A stretch of DNA of 64,000 bases from Glomus cerebriforme. Its lineage: Eukaryota; Glomeromycota; Glomeromycetes; Glomerales; Glomeraceae. Location: positions 20,448 to 84,447 of the forward strand of contig QKYT01000255.1 in assembly GCA_003550305.1 (NCBI GenBank). The letters run 5' to 3'. Below, piece after piece: positions 60,605-64,000 of this stretch. Position 1 is the first letter of the stretch; each line of letters begins with the position of its first letter. Under the pieces are notes generated by a model. It saw only the letters and a list, made by a program, of their open reading frames with translations, searched no databases and was not told where the DNA came from. The translations under genes and the position numbers were made by a program.

Positions 60605-61895
60605 TGAGTACTATAAATCCAGATGGTTAAAGTTGTAAAAAATTTTTTAATCTCCTTTCTTCCTTGCACAATTTTGGTGATTCATTATTCACGATCTCAC
60701 TTAGACCAAAATCAATAAAAAAGAAATGGCGACTTTTTGGCTCATATAGAATATTTTTCTGAGAAATATCATTATGTAAGACGCCAAGATTATGTATTGA
60801 CTATTAATTTTTTTTCTTTTTTAGTGAGTATTGTCGGATCAATATGATGAGCGCCCTCAATTAATTGTAATGCTAATGCAAAAAGATATCCATCATAAAT
60901 GTAACCTTTATAAACAAACGTGGAATAGCACGACCTAATATCAAGCAATAGACAAGTTAATAATATCTAAAAAATATTGTGAATGAAAAAAAAAATTTGT
61001 ACCTTGACATTCTTTCAAAATAGAATAAATATGAGCTTCATGTTTTAGCGTTTCATCTCCTCTTGGTTCTTATACGTGTCACAAGTCTTCCATGCTACAG
61101 CTTGATTATCATAATATCCTTCCGCCACCTATGTATTAGTAATTCCCTTGGATGAACTTGCAATTGTTTTTCTTTGCTGATGGAATCTGCTTTCTTCCCT
61201 GAAGAATCATCATCATCATCATAATCATCACTAGAATCATCATCAGAGGATTCAGAGTAATCAGGGTCATTAGGATCATCAGGGTCATCATAATTAGAGT
61301 CGTCATCATCATCATCATCAGATGAATAACTAACTGTCAAGCACTACATATCCCGGTCTATTACCGACATTATCATTAATGGCAAAGTTGGCTGATATAG
61401 TAAACGCATTCGCGTAAAGTTGGATTGGTATCTGCAGGTCGAACAACACGAGAAACATGCAGGGTGGTTAGTTGCTTCTCGCTTGATAAAGTACGTATCG
61501 CTATATTACAGGCCATTTCACCAAATATCTGCGATAGGATTCTTTTCTTGAATTTAAAATTTGGATCCATTTGCCAGAAATTATAATCACATAAATTAAG
61601 ATTATGGCGCGTTTTCATTTCCACAGGCATCTTGAGGTTATTAGTGCATAAAACGTAGTTAGGAGAGCCCAAAAGTCCAGGACATGTATTATCAAGATCT
61701 GCTCCTTGTGTTTGTAGTAATTCCAACTGGCATAAAACATTATTTTGAAAACGAGTTGTTACGTTTGCTTCGACTCTTGCATACGGGGAGTTTCCCCCTA
61801 GAAGGGGAAATTGCATTCTGACACCTCGAAAGAATCCATTGGCAAACTGAAACGACGTGACTTGGTAATTGACCTGCTGTTTCAGTCATATTAGA
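60605..61895 (-). pseudogene. Broken kinase-like gene with acidic tract
   Basis: Read 61895 to 60605. It begins near 61895 and continues with the frame 61816-61376 (RMQFPLLGGNSPYARVEANV ... LREC), possibly from an N-terminal recognition domain. An acidic low-complexity segment follows (61340-61200, Asp/Ser/Pro). Kinase lobes follow in several frames: YYDNQAVAWKTCDTYKN and LKHEAHIYSILKECQG (near 61100-60995), then YIYDGYLFALALQLIEGAHH, then LGVLHND (HND in place of HRD) and FFFIDFGLSEIVNNE. Stops and shifts between blocks make it a pseudogene. Kinase modules of this HNDI...IDFG type are common at the C-terminus of large AM-fungal proteins, some Crinkler-like, but that link is only a guess. Confidence 0.65.
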
Positions 61896-62690
61896 AGACT
61901 ATTAGAAGAAAAAGAAGAAAAACTATCGTTCCTTTATGAAAAATAATCATTATAAATCAATAACTTTTTGATTCAGTTCAAAAGTTTTTTTGGTGATTTT
62001 GGTAATTTGAATAAAATCACGTTGCCGTCATACAATGGACCCTGTGCGACAGAAAAGTTTCACAACTAAGCCACCTTAATTTGCATGTTATAAGTTACTT
62101 CATGTAAATAATATTTACTCTACTAAAATCAAACTACGCCATTTATAGCTTAGTACATATTCATTTATTTGATTTATTGATATGTACAAATTAAATAATT
62201 AAATTTTATACAAATAAAAGATAATAATAACTATATATTACATAATCAACATAATTGCCTATGTAATTCCAGATAATAGTCAAAAAAAATAATAATGAAT
62301 CGCAAAAGCATTTAAGATTCAAGTTTAGTATTCAATGAGACTAATTCACAGGTGTGGCCAAAGATGTTAGTTATGACTTCATAGCATAGATTTTCATGTT
62401 TATTTAAGTTTATGGACACCAAGTTTTAACATACTTAATACTATTAAAATTGGCAAACCATTTATAGCCCTTACTACACATTTTAGCGCTGAGAGTTATC
62501 TATTTATACTAAATATAAAGAAAAAAGTTCTTGGGAAAAAAGGGTATCGAATATATAAAAAAAAATAAAAAATAAAAATAGTTTTTATTATGACATGATT
62601 TCTATCTTGATCATAAAATTTGAAACATCATGACAATTAAGAAGCTTCTAGACTTTTTACCTTAGTTCATTGCATCAGAACACGATTTAT
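61896..62690. other. Intergenic, no gene seen
   Basis: A/T-rich sequence. CAGGTGTGGCCAAAGATG at about 62350 resembles a Tc1-type terminus, but no partner end was found. Confidence 0.35.
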
Positions 62691-62699
62691 ATATTCCAT

Positions 62700-63260
62700 A
62701 GAAAAACTCTACTGTAAATAATTTTCTTATTTGCTATTTCAAGATTAAATTGCGGTTGTCCATATTTTCAGCTTTACGTAACATGTTTTTCTTGATCTGA
62801 TGCAATATGTCTTTGTACTGGAATAAGTTTTTGGTCTAGTATAATATATTTTCAACCTAGTGTAGTACACCTTTGATACTAAGTTCTTTTAAGAATATCT
62901 TTTGCTAAAGCCTTTCACTTATAGTCTTCTTTACACTACCATTTAAAAAAATCCCATCTATTAACATACTTAGTTGTAAGGAAAAGACATTCTTTCTTTT
63001 CTGCAAACTTCCTTATATCTTTAATTGTACAAGTACGACGATTTTTAACTGCACACTATGGGCACTATATTTTTCATTCTTTACACTAGTAAGTCTTGCA
63101 GATCATAAATAATCCCTAACACATTTCCAAAACATCAGTATTTGACAATTGATATATCTTTTAGAAATGTATTCACCTCCTCTAATATGTACAATCTCTT
63201 TGGCAATATTTAAAGTTAATTTTGTCATTAATATTTTATACTAAATTTTCAAAAAAAATA
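62700..63260 (-). pseudogene. Decayed repeat-domain (zinc-ribbon-like) relic
   Basis: Minus strand. Frames give LNIAKEIVHIRGGEYISKRY, then MFWKCVRDYL*SARLTSVKN, then RRTCTIKDIRKFAEKKE and TTKYVNRWDFF, KW*CKE. This follows the periodic pattern (helix, RGG/KK, CLS-like, Y-x-N, W-x-C, H-x-W, Val-Lys-Asn, C-x2-C) of a repeated domain seen in many Rhizophagus proteins. Several Cys and His positions are lost and stops are frequent. About two repeats remain. Confidence 0.45.
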
Positions 63261-64000
63261 GCAGGTATAATCTTTCATGCTTTATTACCCCTTTAAACAT
63301 GACCAATATTTTTTATTACTTTCACTTTTTTTACTTAATGGCCAGTTTCTTTCTTATGTATCCATATTATGAAAAAATATAATAAAAAATTTAATTTGTA
63401 TTTTATAAGTATATAGTATATGCATAACACATGTGGCAATGCAAATACCCATTATACATATATTTAAAAAATATGAAATTTGATCTTTATTGATAAATAT
63501 ATATACATTTGATAATTATATATCAAAATGAAATTTTTACTTCACTTGATATAGTGTTACAACCTATCTATTCTCTATCTATATCTGTGATTAGATATCT
63601 GATATTTTAAATATCTGGATGAAATTTTTGTAGACAAATTAGATAGAGAATTACCTAAATTTAACTTTGGAATAAATCTGTAATGTTAGGCAGAATTATA
63701 AATTTTATTAATATTTATAAAATACAAAATTTTAGCTACCCATTAGCTAATACTACAGATTTGGCCAGAATTATGCAGATCATCCAAATGTATTCAGTAA
63801 AGATATTTAAATAATATAATATTAACAGATTCAGATAAATGAATAAAAAATATCTATGAATTGTATCACTAAACAAGTTAATACATATTATTTATTATAT
63901 TATAGATTTTACAAAAATACAAAAATACTTATAAATAGATTCTTTATTAAAATAATTACTAATCTTATTTTTTAATTTCATATTTCTATATATTTTTATC
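63261..64000. other. A+T-rich window end, no gene seen
   Basis: Very A/T-rich sequence with AT-dinucleotide runs and short repeats of TAGATA/ATATCT. No feature supported. Confidence 0.45.

Overview
The window looks like nuclear DNA of an arbuscular mycorrhizal fungus of the Rhizophagus (Glomeromycota) type. The evidence is very high A+T content, genes cut by many short GT-AG introns, TKL-like kinases headed by a Cys-x2-Cys...Cys-x2-Cys ribbon, F-box/LRR single-exon genes, and a heavy load of old transposons. The assignment rests on family resemblance, since no search could be run.

Layout. Bases 1-10200 are a transposon graveyard. It holds a Tc1-type element with terminal repeats and a MULE transposase relic split by an inverted-repeat element that carries a higher-order tandem array. 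It also holds a 1.6-kb polyadenylated retrocopy with a 17-bp target duplication, a truncated LINE inserted in a foldback element, and a pogo/mariner-type MITE. Bases 11400-28700 hold one intact pseudokinase gene (23163-24481) surrounded by about nine decayed fragments of the same family on both strands, plus an unrecognised gene at 27929. Bases 28700-34200 are gene-poor, with hairpin MITEs and CCCTAT/AGGGAT microsatellites. From 34.2 to 59.1 kb the window is gene-bearing: an F-box protein (34210), two convergent paralogous seven-helix membrane proteins (36971 and 39869), a five-exon SAM methyltransferase (43436, minus), a second pseudokinase (47041), a 14-exon phospholipase D (50320), and a tandem pair of membrane-anchored PD-(D/E)XK nuclease-like proteins (57206 and 59112, minus). 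Bases 59.1-64 kb hold a broken kinase-like gene with an acidic tract and a decayed repeat-domain relic.

The genes do not form a pathway. Membrane receptor-like proteins, phospholipase D, kinase-like proteins and an F-box adaptor all suggest signalling, but the grouping is more likely the result of local duplication. Most interesting are the pseudokinase subfamily, in which the catalytic HRD is HGH in every copy that can be read, and the nuclease-like pair, one with an intact E-x-K and one with it lost. Exon boundaries were worked out by hand from reading frames, splice consensus and paralogue comparison.
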